Of a stretch of DNA of 64,000 nucleotides, positions 53,567 through 62,705 are shown in pieces (positions within the stretch are counted from its first letter, which is position 1; every line of letters starts with the position of its first letter). Source of the DNA: Chitinophaga pinensis DSM 2588. Lineage in GTDB: Bacteria > Bacteroidota > Bacteroidia > Chitinophagales > Chitinophagaceae. The DNA is taken from assembly GCF_000024005.1 (NCBI RefSeq), contig NC_013132.1, positions 8,426,001 through 8,490,000 on the forward strand, read 5' to 3'. The position numbers and the translations under genes are program-made. The notes below the pieces were generated by a model, which searched no databases, had not been told where the DNA came from, and worked only from the letters and a program-made list of their open reading frames with translations.

Positions 53567-54356
53567 AAATTTCATTTTCATGCGGGATATTAAATTGTTC
53601 CAGGTTGAAAGGAATATGATGTTTATTAGGCATCTCAAGAGAGATCTCCTTCACGCCGGCATGTGCTTCCAGTACAGCACGTCCCATGGCAAACAGGGTC
53701 TGCTGCACAGATAAGCTTTTATGTCCGGCAAATGTGCGCAGCAACAACTCCCGGATACTATCGAACTGCTGGCTGTAGTCAGCAGGCAATTTATCATACA
53801 TCCAGCTCACCGTACATTTGGTAGCCAGTATCCGGTCACTGGTTTCTTTCAGGGTCGTATACTGGTCTTTGATATATTTTTCAAAAGCAGAGTCTGTGGT
53901 CTTCAGGATCAGCAGATCACTGATACCTGAACTGACGCTGATACTTTCAGCATCCTTCCTGACCAGCGTGGTATGTTTTTCCTGCCCGCCGCTGATATAG
54001 GCATGGGGATGTTCAGCGCCATCCAGTAAGAGGCGATGATAGGCATGTTCTGCTATTTCAACAGTTGCTTCGCTGACCTGTGGCTGTGTGGTAACAAAGT
54101 GATGCACCAGGTGCAGGGCAAAGTCTTCAATGGATGTTTTGAAATGATCCCTCGCAAGGGCATACACGGTATTCTTTTGTGTATCCGTTGGTAATATCTT
54201 CGCATTATCACCCAGAGTATGCGCCTCCTCAAAATCGCCTTTCAGCGATACGTTCACTGATATTTGTCTGAATTCATGATAAGCGGGACGACGTATAATC
54301 TTGGACAATTGCACCGCGTTTTTTCCATAGCAGTTTTCTCCGAGTCTGATTTTCAT
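53511..54356 (-). CDS. Urate oxidase (cofactor-free uricase)
   Basis: A 281-residue T-fold enzyme that oxidises urate to 5-hydroxyisourate. The catalytic Lys12 (YGKNAV) and Thr57 (LPTDTQKNTVYALA) form the dyad; the ligand-binding Phe/Arg region is FEKYIKDQYTTLKETSDRILAT (about 158-180), and the Gln and His contacts are in LSVQQTLFAMG and MPNKHHIPFNL (about 246). It is the only gene of the purine cluster on the minus strand, convergent and overlapping with xdhC, and divergent from allantoinase across 78 bp. Regulation from that intergenic region could couple it to the ureide genes. Confidence 0.94.
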   Translation of the reverse strand: MKIRLGENCYGKNAVQLSKIIRRPAYHEFRQISVNVSLKGDFEEAHTLGDNAKILPTDTQKNTVYALARDHFKTSIEDFALHLVHHFVTTQPQVSEATVEIAEHAYHRLLLDGAEHPHAYISGGQEKHTTLVRKDAESISVSSGISDLLILKTTDSAFEKYIKDQYTTLKETSDRILATKCTVSWMYDKLPADYSQQFDSIRELLLRTFAGHKSLSVQQTLFAMGRAVLEAHAGVKEISLEMPNKHHIPFNLEQFNIPHENEIFIATDEPYGLISATVLRD

Positions 54357-54434
54357 TTTGAGGCATTTTATTTGGTGGTCACATACCCTAATATAAAGAA
54401 TTAATTGCCTATTTTTACTTAGAAGCCCCCATAT

Positions 54435-55781
54435 ATGTCTGACCTCATTATAAAAGGAAATAATATACTCACACCTGATGGTTTAAGACCTGCGGTGGTA
54501 GTAGTGAGAGATGGTTCCATCTACTCAGTGAGTGAGACGCTGCCCGAAAATGCTGTTACCATTGTAGACATTGGCAACAGCATCCTGATGCCGGGTATTA
54601 TTGATCCCCATGTACACATCAACGAACCCGGCAGGACAGACTGGGAAGGCTTCGAAACAGCCACGAAGGCAGCCGTGGCAGGCGGCGTCACTACCCTGAT
54701 AGACATGCCCCTGAATGCGTCACCTGTCACCACCAGCGTAAAGGCCCTGGAAGAAAAAATACAGGCAGCCACACCGCAGCTACATTGTAACTGTGGCTAC
54801 TGGGGCGGCATTATACCGGGTAATACACACGAAATCGAAGGACTCGCACACAAAGGCGTCAGTGGTTTTAAAGCATTCCTCACCCATTCCGGAATTGAAG
54901 ATTTCCCCAATGTAACAGCAGCAGATCTGGAAATGGCCATGCCCATCATTGCCAGGCATAATCTGCCCCTGCTGGTGCATTGTGAACTAATGCCGGATTT
55001 ACAATATCCCCTGCAGGATAACAAACGTTCTTACCGGCAATACATGGCTTCCCGCCCCCCCTTATGGGAGCAGGCGGCCATTGCCCTGATGATTCATTGC
55101 TGTGAATTATACCAGTGCCGGGTACATATCGTACACCTGTCTGCTGCCGCAGCCATTGAAACGATCACGATTGCCAGACAAAAAGGTTTACCGCTGACGG
55201 TCGAGACAGCCCAGCACTATCTCTACTTTAATGCAGAGGAGATCCCGGACGGCAATACCAGTTTTAAATGCGCACCGCCTATCCGGGAAAGGGAGAACAA
55301 TGCACAGCTCTGGGAGGCATTAAAAGCCGGTATTATTGATTTTGTCGCTACAGATCATTCTCCCTGTCCGCCGGAACTGAAACAGCTGGAAACAGGCGAT
55401 TTTACCCTGGCATGGGGAGGCATTGCTTCCCTGCAACTCGCATTGCCTGCATTATGGACAGCCGGAAGAAGCAGGGGGATCACGATTCCACAGATAGCCC
55501 GCTGGCTCTGTGAAAATCCCGCTATCCTGACTGGCCTCCAGCATAAAAAAGGAAAAATCGCTGAGGGATATGATGGCGACCTGGTTGTCTGGGATCCGGA
55601 ACAATCATTTACGGTCAATGCGGAAGGTTTGTATCATAAACACAAACTGACGCCTTACCTGAATGAAAGATTATTTGGTGTAGTGGAACAGACGTATCTG
55701 AAAGGAGTAAAGGTATTCGATCAGGGAAATTTCCCCCATACCCATCAGGGGAAAAACATTTTCAGACAATCGAACGTATAG
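54435..55781 (+). CDS. allB: Allantoinase
   Basis: A 448-residue amidohydrolase that opens allantoin to allantoate at a binuclear metal site. Metal ligands are His59 and His61 (DPHVHINEPGR), the carbamylated Lys146 (SGFKAFL), His182 (LLVHCE), His234 (HIVHLS) and Asp307 (ATDHSP). Length and order are as in AllB. It begins the plus-strand ureide operon, 78 bp from the divergent uricase start; the following allC starts 15 bp after its stop. Confidence 0.95.
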   Translation: MSDLIIKGNNILTPDGLRPAVVVVRDGSIYSVSETLPENAVTIVDIGNSILMPGIIDPHVHINEPGRTDWEGFETATKAAVAGGVTTLIDMPLNASPVTTSVKALEEKIQAATPQLHCNCGYWGGIIPGNTHEIEGLAHKGVSGFKAFLTHSGIEDFPNVTAADLEMAMPIIARHNLPLLVHCELMPDLQYPLQDNKRSYRQYMASRPPLWEQAAIALMIHCCELYQCRVHIVHLSAAAAIETITIARQKGLPLTVETAQHYLYFNAEEIPDGNTSFKCAPPIRERENNAQLWEALKAGIIDFVATDHSPCPPELKQLETGDFTLAWGGIASLQLALPALWTAGRSRGITIPQIARWLCENPAILTGLQHKKGKIAEGYDGDLVVWDPEQSFTVNAEGLYHKHKLTPYLNERLFGVVEQTYLKGVKVFDQGNFPHTHQGKNIFRQSNV

Positions 55782-55796
55782 AATAAATACTGCCGT

Positions 55797-57047
55797 ATGG
55801 AAAACTACCTGCACCGCGCAAACAGTATCCTTGCCAGGATTCACGAACTGGCAGGTATCAGCGAGGACACCACCTGTATCACCCGCACATTTGGCTCACC
55901 CGCATTTATCAGCGGTTGCAGCAAAGTATTGTCATGGATGCAGGAAGCAGGACTGACAGCCAGAATAGACAATATCGGCAATGTCAGAGGCAGATGGAAC
56001 AGTCAGGAACCCAATGCACGTACACTGGTGATCGCTTCCCATATCGATACCGTAAGAAATGCCGGTCGCTTTGACGGTCCGCTGGGCGTCATCATGGGCA
56101 TAGACCTGATTCACTATCTGCAACAGGAAAAGATACAGCTACCCTTCAACATAGAACTGATCGCTTTCAGCGACGAAGAAGGCGTACGCTTTCATACCGC
56201 CTATCTTGGCAGCACGACCGTAGCCGGTTCATTTGATATTGAATTGCTGAACAAAACAGACAGTGACGGTATCACCCTCCGTGATGCAATCAAAACCATT
56301 GGCGGAGACCCCGCATTATTATCCGATGATGCCATTCCACGGGAAGAATGGCTGGGCTATTTTGAAATACATATTGAACAGGGCCCGGTACTATACGAAG
56401 AAAAACTGCCGGTAGCTGTTGTCCAGACTATCGCCGGACAACAACGCATCCGTGTAAAGTTCAATGGCGTATCCGGTCACGCCGGTACGGTACCGATGGA
56501 AATGCGGCATGATGCTTTATGCGCAACCGCCGAATTCATACTGGCAGCAGAACATTATGCTTCCACCCAAAAAGAAGCGCTGCTGGCCACCATAGGTACC
56601 CTGCATATTACAGACCAGGCCAGTAATGTGATACCAGGGGAAGTGACCTGTACACTTGACCTGAGAAGCAGCGATGCCATGATCCTAAAAAAGGCCAGAA
56701 GGTCGTTAAAGGACATTGCCTCGCAAATCTGTCATGAAAGACGGCTCACCGCAGACTGGGACCTTATACAAAAACATAAACCTGTGGAGTGTGACACGGC
56801 TTTAAGCCATCTGCTCGCACAGGCTGTTACGGCAGCCGGTTATGACCTGAAGAACCTGCACAGTGGCGCAGGACATGACGCCGTAACCATTTCGACAGTA
56901 GCACCCGTATGCATGCTGTTCGTCAGGTGTTACAAAGGCATCAGTCACCAGCCACAGGAAAATGTGGAAGTACCCGACATTGCCGCTGCCGTAAAAGTAT
57001 CCGATCATTTTATTCATCGCCTCACAGAGGTCTACAAAAAGCGGTAA
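55797..57047 (+). CDS. allC: M20-family allantoate amidohydrolase
   Basis: A 416-residue binuclear metallo-amidase that converts allantoate to ureidoglycine, ammonia and CO2. Metal ligands are His82 (SHIDTV), Asp93 (GRFDGPLGV), Glu127/Glu128 (SDEEGVRF), a His in HIEQGP (about 192) and a late His in ISHQPQENV. The dimerisation lid is at about 210-325. The family also includes N-carbamoyl-amino-acid hydrolases and ureidoglycolate amidohydrolase. Neighbours favour allantoate, and because no separate ureidoglycolate enzyme is present it might handle both steps. Confidence 0.9.
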   Translation: MENYLHRANSILARIHELAGISEDTTCITRTFGSPAFISGCSKVLSWMQEAGLTARIDNIGNVRGRWNSQEPNARTLVIASHIDTVRNAGRFDGPLGVIMGIDLIHYLQQEKIQLPFNIELIAFSDEEGVRFHTAYLGSTTVAGSFDIELLNKTDSDGITLRDAIKTIGGDPALLSDDAIPREEWLGYFEIHIEQGPVLYEEKLPVAVVQTIAGQQRIRVKFNGVSGHAGTVPMEMRHDALCATAEFILAAEHYASTQKEALLATIGTLHITDQASNVIPGEVTCTLDLRSSDAMILKKARRSLKDIASQICHERRLTADWDLIQKHKPVECDTALSHLLAQAVTAAGYDLKNLHSGAGHDAVTISTVAPVCMLFVRCYKGISHQPQENVEVPDIAAAVKVSDHFIHRLTEVYKKR

Positions 57048-57048
57048 T

Positions 57049-57795
57049 ATGAAAATATCAGCATTGACGAGATCAGTAGTAACACGCAATCATGCAGTGA
57101 TATGTCCGGATGGCTATGTCAACAGTGTGGTACCCGGATGGACCAATTGCCGCGTGAATGTGATCATTAATGAACAGATGGGCGCAGGCCTCGGACAAAC
57201 ATTGATCACCGCAGAAATAGGCACTGTCATTTCTGGTCATACAGAAACGTCACAGATCTTTTTTTATGTCATCTCCGGACAATGCACCGCCAAAGTAGAT
57301 GAAAATGAAAAGACCCTGCTCGGCGGACATTTTGTATACGTACCTACCGGTCATTCGTACCATCTGGACGAATGCACAACAGGTACCCAGATCGTTACTT
57401 TTCACAAAGTATACGAACCCCTCAAAGGACATGAACATCCACCATTTATTTTCGGTAATGCCGAAAAAATAGACGGTCCCGCCTTCCTGGGCGATCCGGC
57501 CCTGCGCTTACAGGTCTTGTTACCGGAAGATCTTTCTTTTGATATGGCGGTGAATATCTTCACCTACGACCCCGGCGGACATCTGCCTTTCGTAGAAACA
57601 CATATCATGGAACACGGATTACTCTACCTCCAGGGACAGGGCGTCTATATGCTGGATCACAAATGGTATCCGGTTCAAAAAGGCGACGCTATCTGGATGG
57701 CGCCTTATTGCCAGCAATGGTTTACTGCTATGGGAAAAGAACCTGCCGTTTACATCTACTATAAGAATGTAAACAGGTTCCCCACTACTCTATAA
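57049..57795 (+). CDS. allE: (S)-ureidoglycine aminohydrolase (bicupin)
   Basis: A 248-residue Mn-dependent bicupin that releases ammonia from (S)-ureidoglycine to give (S)-ureidoglycolate. The C-terminal cupin binds metal through Glu183, His185 and His189 (FVETHIMEHGLLYLQG) and Gln223 (YCQQWF), with the same 40-residue Glu-Gln spacing as the plant enzyme. The N-terminal cupin (SQIFFYVISGQCTAKVD) lacks a complete metal set. It starts 1 bp after the allC stop codon, so the two are tightly coupled. It fixes the pathway as stereospecific allantoate-ureidoglycine-ureidoglycolate. Confidence 0.93.
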   Translation: MKISALTRSVVTRNHAVICPDGYVNSVVPGWTNCRVNVIINEQMGAGLGQTLITAEIGTVISGHTETSQIFFYVISGQCTAKVDENEKTLLGGHFVYVPTGHSYHLDECTTGTQIVTFHKVYEPLKGHEHPPFIFGNAEKIDGPAFLGDPALRLQVLLPEDLSFDMAVNIFTYDPGGHLPFVETHIMEHGLLYLQGQGVYMLDHKWYPVQKGDAIWMAPYCQQWFTAMGKEPAVYIYYKNVNRFPTTL

Positions 57796-57808
57796 TAAAT
57801 TCCACCCA

Positions 57809-58315
57809 ATGACTTTGACAGCACTTAATGCACTACCACCAGAACAATTGAATGAAGCGCTCGGCAAATGCTGTGGCGCTACCGCATGGATTCAGAAAAT
57901 GACCAATGAATTTCCTGTAAAAGATGAAGACAGTCTGCTGACCGCCGCCGCCCGTAACTGGCAATCCTGTACAGAAAGCGACTGGAAAGAAGCCTTTGCC
58001 CATCACCCTAAGATCGGCGACCTCCATTCGCTGCAACACAAATTTGCCGCTACAGGACAATGGGCTACCGGAGAACAGGCGGGCGCCGTCGATGCTTCTA
58101 CAGTGATACTACAGGCCCTTTCAAAAGGAAACAAGCTGTATGAAGATAAATTCGGCTACATTTTCATCGTATGTGCCACAGGCAAATCTGCCCCTGAAAT
58201 GTTATCAATTCTTACCGAACGATTGAAAAACGAGGAAGGAGAAGAGATAAAGATTGCGATGGGTGAACAGGAAAAAATCACCGCTATCAGACTTAAAAAG
58301 CTGCTGAGCGCATGA
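57809..58315 (+). CDS. OHCU decarboxylase
   Basis: A 168-residue all-helical enzyme converting 2-oxo-4-hydroxy-4-carboxy-5-ureidoimidazoline to (S)-allantoin. Signature parts are CCGATAWIQKM (21-31), AHHPKIGD with catalytic His66 (64-71), TGEQAGA with Glu89, and NKLYEDKFGYIFIVCATGKSA (substrate-binding loop, about 112-132). The 3' end overlaps the HIU hydrolase gene by 4 bp. Together they channel the unstable product of uricase to the S enantiomer that allantoinase needs. Confidence 0.93.
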   Translation: MTLTALNALPPEQLNEALGKCCGATAWIQKMTNEFPVKDEDSLLTAAARNWQSCTESDWKEAFAHHPKIGDLHSLQHKFAATGQWATGEQAGAVDASTVILQALSKGNKLYEDKFGYIFIVCATGKSAPEMLSILTERLKNEEGEEIKIAMGEQEKITAIRLKKLLSA

Positions 58316-58650
58316 GCCGGATCACCACACATATACTGGATACTTCCGCAGGCCTTCCAGCACAAGGCGTGGCCGTTCATCTTTTCCAACAACAGGAAGA
58401 AGACTGGACGGCCATCGCCTCCGGTCATACCAATCAGGATGGCAGATTAGCCGGTCTGCTGCCTGATGAAGCAATATTAGCTGCCGGTGTGTATAAACTC
58501 AGGTTTGAAACACAAACCTATTTCGACACCCGTGGGATCAACAGCTTCTACCCTTTTGTAGAAGTTGTTTTCTTTATCCGCGATCAGCAGCACTACCATG
58601 TTCCCCTGTTGTTAAATCCCTTTGGTTATTCCACCTATCGTGGTACATAA
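58312..58650 (+). CDS. 5-Hydroxyisourate hydrolase (transthyretin-like)
   Basis: A 112-residue transthyretin-related protein that hydrolyses 5-hydroxyisourate. Catalytic positions are His7 (ITTHILDTSAGLPA), Arg45 (NQDGRLAGL) and His96 (QHYHVPLLL), and the C-terminal tetrapeptide is YRGT, a variant of the family's YRGS. It overlaps the OHCU decarboxylase gene by 4 bp (ATGA). It has no signal peptide, so it is cytoplasmic like its partner enzymes. Confidence 0.94.
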   Translation: MSRITTHILDTSAGLPAQGVAVHLFQQQEEDWTAIASGHTNQDGRLAGLLPDEAILAAGVYKLRFETQTYFDTRGINSFYPFVEVVFFIRDQQHYHVPLLLNPFGYSTYRGT

Positions 58651-58664
58651 AACACCCCCTGACT

Positions 58665-60098
58665 ATGCAACTGGCTATAGCTGAAAATGAAAAAGAACAA
58701 CTGCTGCAGGAGCTGCAAAAAGCAAATCTGAAATTCCAGCAGATCTACCCCGGCGATAAACCTGACAGACAACCCGTACACACCGTCTATGGTGGCGCAA
58801 ATCTATTCAAAGCCGATACCTGCACCCGCATGGGCGAGATTGCCTTAAAGCACCTCCAGACATATGCACCCGACTTTGTGACTCTGGCGAAAGCATTGCA
58901 ACTGGAAGGCTATCAGCAACTACCCCACAACACCGCAGATATTGCAATGTTGCAGCAAAGACTGGAACAACTGACGGAGAAAGACCGTAAACAGGAACCT
59001 GCCTGGCTGTACTATACTGTCTACGATAAGATCGTACGTAAGTTATCCACAGAAGCCGTGGAAGACTTCCGGATAGATTTCGAAGATGGTTTTGGTAACC
59101 GTCCGGATGCAGAAGAAGATGCGACCGCCGTTGCGGCAGCAAAAGAACTGGCATTGGGGATGCAGCAAAAGACGATCTCCCCTTTTATAGGGATCCGGAT
59201 CAAACCTTTTACAGAAGACCTCAAACATCGTAGTGTAAGAACCCTGGACCTGTTCCTCACAACACTCCTGCAAGAGACGAAAAGTGTATTGCCAGAGAAC
59301 TTTGTGGTGATGCTGCCAAAGGTGACCATTCCGGAACAGGCAAGCACACTCGTCAGACTATTCGAACTGCTGGAAAAAGCACATGGTCTGCCGGCAGGCG
59401 CATTGAAAATGGAAACCATGGTAGAAGCCACCCAGATCATTATGGATGATGAAGGTAGAAATCCGCTGATGCGTATCATCCGCGCCAGCGAAGGACGTTG
59501 CATTGCTGCCCATTTTGGCACCTACGATTACACCGCTTCCTGTGGCATTACTGCAAAATATCAGACCATGGCGCATCCTGTATGCGACTTTGCCCATCAT
59601 ATGACTAAAGTCGCATTGGGTGGTACAGGTATTTTTCTCTCAGATGGCGCGACCAATGTGATTCCCGTTGCCCCGCAGAAAGGCGAACATCTGAGCCTGG
59701 CTCAGTTACAGGAGAATGCAGACAGCGTACACCATGCCTGGCGCATAGGTTATGGTCACAGCCAGCACTCACTGATCAATGGATTTTACCAGGGATGGGA
59801 CCTGAATCCGGCACAACTGCCCATGCGATATGCAGCCACTTATCTTTTCTTCCTGGGTAACTATGCTGATGCTTTGTTCCGGTTGAAGACATTTGTTGAA
59901 CGTGCGGCGATATCCACACTCACAAAAGATATTTTTGATGATGCCGCTACCGGGCAGGGACTGCTGAACTTCTTCCTGAAAGCCATCAATTGTGGCGCTA
60001 TCACCGAAGAAGAAGTACTGGCTACCGGACTGACACTGGAAGAGGTAAGAAGCCGTTCTTTTTACCGGATACTGGAAGGCAGAAGAAAACAGCACTGA
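58665..60098 (+). CDS. DUF6986-type CitE/malate-synthase-like TIM-barrel protein
   Basis: A 477-residue cytoplasmic protein of the HpcH/CitE/malate-synthase superfamily. Active-site-like residues are FRIDFEDGFGNRP (135-147), Arg178 in GIRIKPF, Lys219 in VMLPKVT, Glu250 in KMETMVEAT and Asp288 in HFGTYDYTASCG. The last resembles GRWDYI of malate synthase, and Glu250/Asp288 would hold Mg. Related enzymes form or split C-C bonds with pyruvate, acyl-CoA or glyoxylate. The gene closes the ureide operon (14 bp after HIU hydrolase), whose expected carbon product is glyoxylate, so a role in using glyoxylate or releasing it from ureidoglycolate is an attractive inference. The real activity is not known to me. 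Confidence 0.8.
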   Translation: MQLAIAENEKEQLLQELQKANLKFQQIYPGDKPDRQPVHTVYGGANLFKADTCTRMGEIALKHLQTYAPDFVTLAKALQLEGYQQLPHNTADIAMLQQRLEQLTEKDRKQEPAWLYYTVYDKIVRKLSTEAVEDFRIDFEDGFGNRPDAEEDATAVAAAKELALGMQQKTISPFIGIRIKPFTEDLKHRSVRTLDLFLTTLLQETKSVLPENFVVMLPKVTIPEQASTLVRLFELLEKAHGLPAGALKMETMVEATQIIMDDEGRNPLMRIIRASEGRCIAAHFGTYDYTASCGITAKYQTMAHPVCDFAHHMTKVALGGTGIFLSDGATNVIPVAPQKGEHLSLAQLQENADSVHHAWRIGYGHSQHSLINGFYQGWDLNPAQLPMRYAATYLFFLGNYADALFRLKTFVERAAISTLTKDIFDDAATGQGLLNFFLKAINCGAITEEEVLATGLTLEEVRSRSFYRILEGRRKQH

Positions 60099-60153
60099 CC
60101 GGTATACCGCTGACGCTGCCAGGACTGGCGCGGCAATTGTACACAGATCAGTG

Positions 60154-60351
60154 ATGCCGTCATCTGTTGTATATAAAATGCATTATGACCAGGAGACAGC
60201 TACGCTGCGGGTTATCTTCGTTTCAGGTATGGTCTATGACTATAAGAACGTGCCGGAAGAAGTATATCAGGCAATGAAGACTTCCGGGTCTAAAGGCACT
60301 TATCTGAATAAACACATCAAAGGACATTATGCTTATGAAAAAGTAAGCTGA
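60154..60351 (+). CDS. KTSC-domain small protein
   Basis: A 65-residue protein consisting of one KTSC domain: VYKMHYDQETATLRVIFVSGMVYDYKNVPEEVYQAMKTSGSKG in overlapping parts, then YLNKHIKGHYAYEKV. The domain is known from short proteins and from the ends of lysyl-tRNA-synthetase-like or phage proteins, perhaps nucleic-acid binding. The ATG at 60154 is preferred to the GTG at 60151. It is convergent with the ThuA gene, the two stop codons being directly adjacent (60351/60352). Confidence 0.85.
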   Translation: MPSSVVYKMHYDQETATLRVIFVSGMVYDYKNVPEEVYQAMKTSGSKGTYLNKHIKGHYAYEKVS

Positions 60352-61173
60352 TTAACGACCTCCAAGCCAGAACAACGCATCGAGTATAAAGCGGCTTTGC
60401 AGCTTGTTGTCAAAGGTATGAGAAAGGTCCCTATTGGTATGGTTTTCATAATCAATATCATTATGCCCCATATTCATGTAGAGCATCTTGTAACGCCTGT
60501 TTGTCCACACAACCGGATAATATCCGCTATGCCAGATCTCATGTGGTTTAGGCCCGGTCCCCAGCGGAAAACTCGCTGGATCAATCGATAACAGAATCTC
60601 AATATCCTTATTAGCTTTCAGGTCATTGGACCATCTGTACCATTCATTAGGCGATGACTTAAAAGTCGCCGGCAGGTGTTTCATGGCAGGATGTTCCGGA
60701 TGTTCTACACGCAGAATGGCGGAAGTAGGTCGCCAGGTATTACTGCCATAGGAGCCTGAACCCAGGAATTCGTTATGATACCAGTCCCAGTTCTGCGGAT
60801 AATCAGAAGGCGTAAGTGCAAAAGCAGAAAAATGAAAGCCCATCCATGCACCGCCATTTTCCATATACTTTCTGAAAGCTTCCCGCTGGGTAGGCGTATC
60901 GGGTCTGGTGTCAAGGAAGAGGACTACCTGGTATTCCGCTAATACGTCTGTATTGAGATTATTCCAGTCATTAGTAGAATCGTAGGTGAAATGATACCGT
61001 TTTGCCATGTCAGCAAACCAGCGGTTCGCTTCATGTACAAAACTGATATGCGCCTGGTCATGTAAAGCTGTGGAGAAACCGAGTACTTTAAAAGGTTTAT
61101 TTTTCTGAGCTTGTACGGAAAGGAGGGTCAGAGAACAAAAACAGATCAATATTCCCTGCAATATTCTTTTCAT
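60352..61173 (-). CDS. Exported ThuA-domain protein
   Basis: A 273-residue protein with a signal peptide (MKRILQGILICFCSLTLLSVQAQ, 1-23 in part). The body is a ThuA/class-I-glutamine-amidotransferase-like fold: FKVLGFSTALHDQAHISFVHEANRWFADMA (about 28-57), YQVVLFLDTRPDTPTQREAFRKYMENGGAWMGFHFSAF (about 81-118), HPEHPAMKHLP, and the late HEIWHSGYYPVVWTNRRYKMLYMNMGH. ThuA proteins act in trehalose or related sugar metabolism; the exported Bacteroidota forms may bind or oxidise sugars. It stands alone and has no sugar gene nearby. Confidence 0.87.
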   Translation of the reverse strand: MKRILQGILICFCSLTLLSVQAQKNKPFKVLGFSTALHDQAHISFVHEANRWFADMAKRYHFTYDSTNDWNNLNTDVLAEYQVVLFLDTRPDTPTQREAFRKYMENGGAWMGFHFSAFALTPSDYPQNWDWYHNEFLGSGSYGSNTWRPTSAILRVEHPEHPAMKHLPATFKSSPNEWYRWSNDLKANKDIEILLSIDPASFPLGTGPKPHEIWHSGYYPVVWTNRRYKMLYMNMGHNDIDYENHTNRDLSHTFDNKLQSRFILDALFWLGGR

Positions 61174-61259
61174 GATACGTGAATTTATATAATCCCAAAA
61201 TATAACATTATCTTTACCTGCACAACATAGCCCAGCCGTCTTCCCAAATCACAATACAC

Positions 61260-62600
61260 ATGAAAAAATTGCTTTGCCTGGGGCTTATTCTTGGCTCATT
61301 GCACAACTTATTTGCGCAGGACACTACTGCCAAACTGGATTCCCTCGTCAGCGCCTACAGCGGATTACACAAATTCAACGGTACCGTACTGGTTACACAG
61401 AAAGGAAATATCCTACTGGACAAAGCTTATGGCTATCAACGTACGGCAGACAGCATCCGCAATGAAACGGGTACTATTTTTCAACTGGGGTCTGTTACCA
61501 AACAATTCACCGCTACAGTCATCCTGAAACTGGCAGAAGAACACAAACTCAGTATACAGGATAAGCTGTCAAAATACTTCCCGGATTATCCCAAAGGGGA
61601 TAGCATTACCATAGAAAATCTGCTGACACATACATCCGGTATTTTCAACTATACCAATGACAAAGACTTCATGGATAAAGAAGTCAGCAACCCCGCCAGC
61701 AGAGAAAAGATCATGGCACTGTTTAAAGACAAACCACTGAACTTCTCCCCTGGCACCAAATGGGATTATTCCAATTCGGGCTATTCCATGCTGGGTTATA
61801 TCATCGAAAAAGTAACAGGCAAACCTTACGAACAGGTGGTAAGAAAATACATCTTTACCCCTTTACATATGGACCATACCGGCTTTGACTTTAAAAATCT
61901 GAAGGATCGTAAAAAGTCTACCGGTTATTTCAACATCAACGATTCCAGCAGCACACTTGCTCCAAGTGTAGATTCATCCGTATCATTTGCAGCTGGCGCA
62001 ATGTACAGCACGACCGCAGATCTGTATAAATGGCACCAGGCGGCCCAGCAGTATAAGATCATCTCAAAGACAGACTGGGAAAAGGCGTATACGCCTTTTA
62101 TGAACCATTATGGCTATGGATGGGAATCTGACTCTATTGCAGGTAAACGTAAAGTTTCACATGGCGGCGGTATCCACGGATACATCACCAGTATCATGAG
62201 AGTGCCGGAAGACGATGTATGTGTGATCGTACTGGATAATGCCTCCGACAGAGACGTCAGTAAAATAGCTTCGTCATTATTGGCCGTATTATACAATCAA
62301 CCTTACATCATACCCAAAGAAAGGATCGCGATCAAACTACCGGAGACAACGCTGCAACAATATGTAGGCGAATATAACCTGCGTCCCGGCTTCAACATCG
62401 TCATGAGCGTAAAGGATGGTATGCTGATGGGCCAACCTACCGGTCAGCGGGAATCCCCTTTATTTGCAGAGAAAGAAGATTTCTTTTTCCTGAAAATAGT
62501 AGATGCACAGGTTGGGTTTACCAGAAACGAGCAACATGAAGTGACAGGCATGATCCTGTATCAGAATGACAGGGAACTGCCTGGTAAGAAGATAAAATAA
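61260..62600 (+). CDS. Exported serine hydrolase, class C beta-lactamase/esterase fold
   Basis: A 446-residue protein with signal peptide (1-20, ending NLFAQ). The penicillin-binding fold covers about 25-350: nucleophile Ser78 with Lys81 (SVTK), Tyr170-Ser-Asn172 (DYSNSGYS) and the third motif SHGGGIHG (about 300). A C-terminal DUF3471-like beta domain (about 355-440; YVGEYNLRPGFNIVMSVKDGMLMGQ) follows. Such proteins cleave D-peptides, esters or beta-lactams; lactamase activity is not implied. It is monocistronic, with a terminator 20 bp after the stop. Confidence 0.9.
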   Translation: MKKLLCLGLILGSLHNLFAQDTTAKLDSLVSAYSGLHKFNGTVLVTQKGNILLDKAYGYQRTADSIRNETGTIFQLGSVTKQFTATVILKLAEEHKLSIQDKLSKYFPDYPKGDSITIENLLTHTSGIFNYTNDKDFMDKEVSNPASREKIMALFKDKPLNFSPGTKWDYSNSGYSMLGYIIEKVTGKPYEQVVRKYIFTPLHMDHTGFDFKNLKDRKKSTGYFNINDSSSTLAPSVDSSVSFAAGAMYSTTADLYKWHQAAQQYKIISKTDWEKAYTPFMNHYGYGWESDSIAGKRKVSHGGGIHGYITSIMRVPEDDVCVIVLDNASDRDVSKIASSLLAVLYNQPYIIPKERIAIKLPETTLQQYVGEYNLRPGFNIVMSVKDGMLMGQPTGQRESPLFAEKEDFFFLKIVDAQVGFTRNEQHEVTGMILYQNDRELPGKKIK

Positions 62601-62621
62601 AGTTTGCTGAAGATATATAAC

Positions 62622-62656
62622 GGGCTTCCGGGATGATATTCCGGAAGCCTGTTTTA
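62622..62656 (+). terminator. Terminator of the serine hydrolase gene
   Basis: GGCTTCCGG pairs perfectly with CCGGAAGCC around a 9-nt loop and is followed by TGTTTT. Confidence 0.85.
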
Positions 62657-62705
62657 TGCTTACTAACATATAAACAATTTATACTTTTTTATCATCTGTT
62701 TAAGC

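Noticed and set aside
61260..62600. Antibiotic-resistance beta-lactamase
   Set aside because: The SxxK/YxN/HGG set and the DUF3471-like tail fit the broad serine hydrolase/esterase group; no specific lactamase feature is visible.
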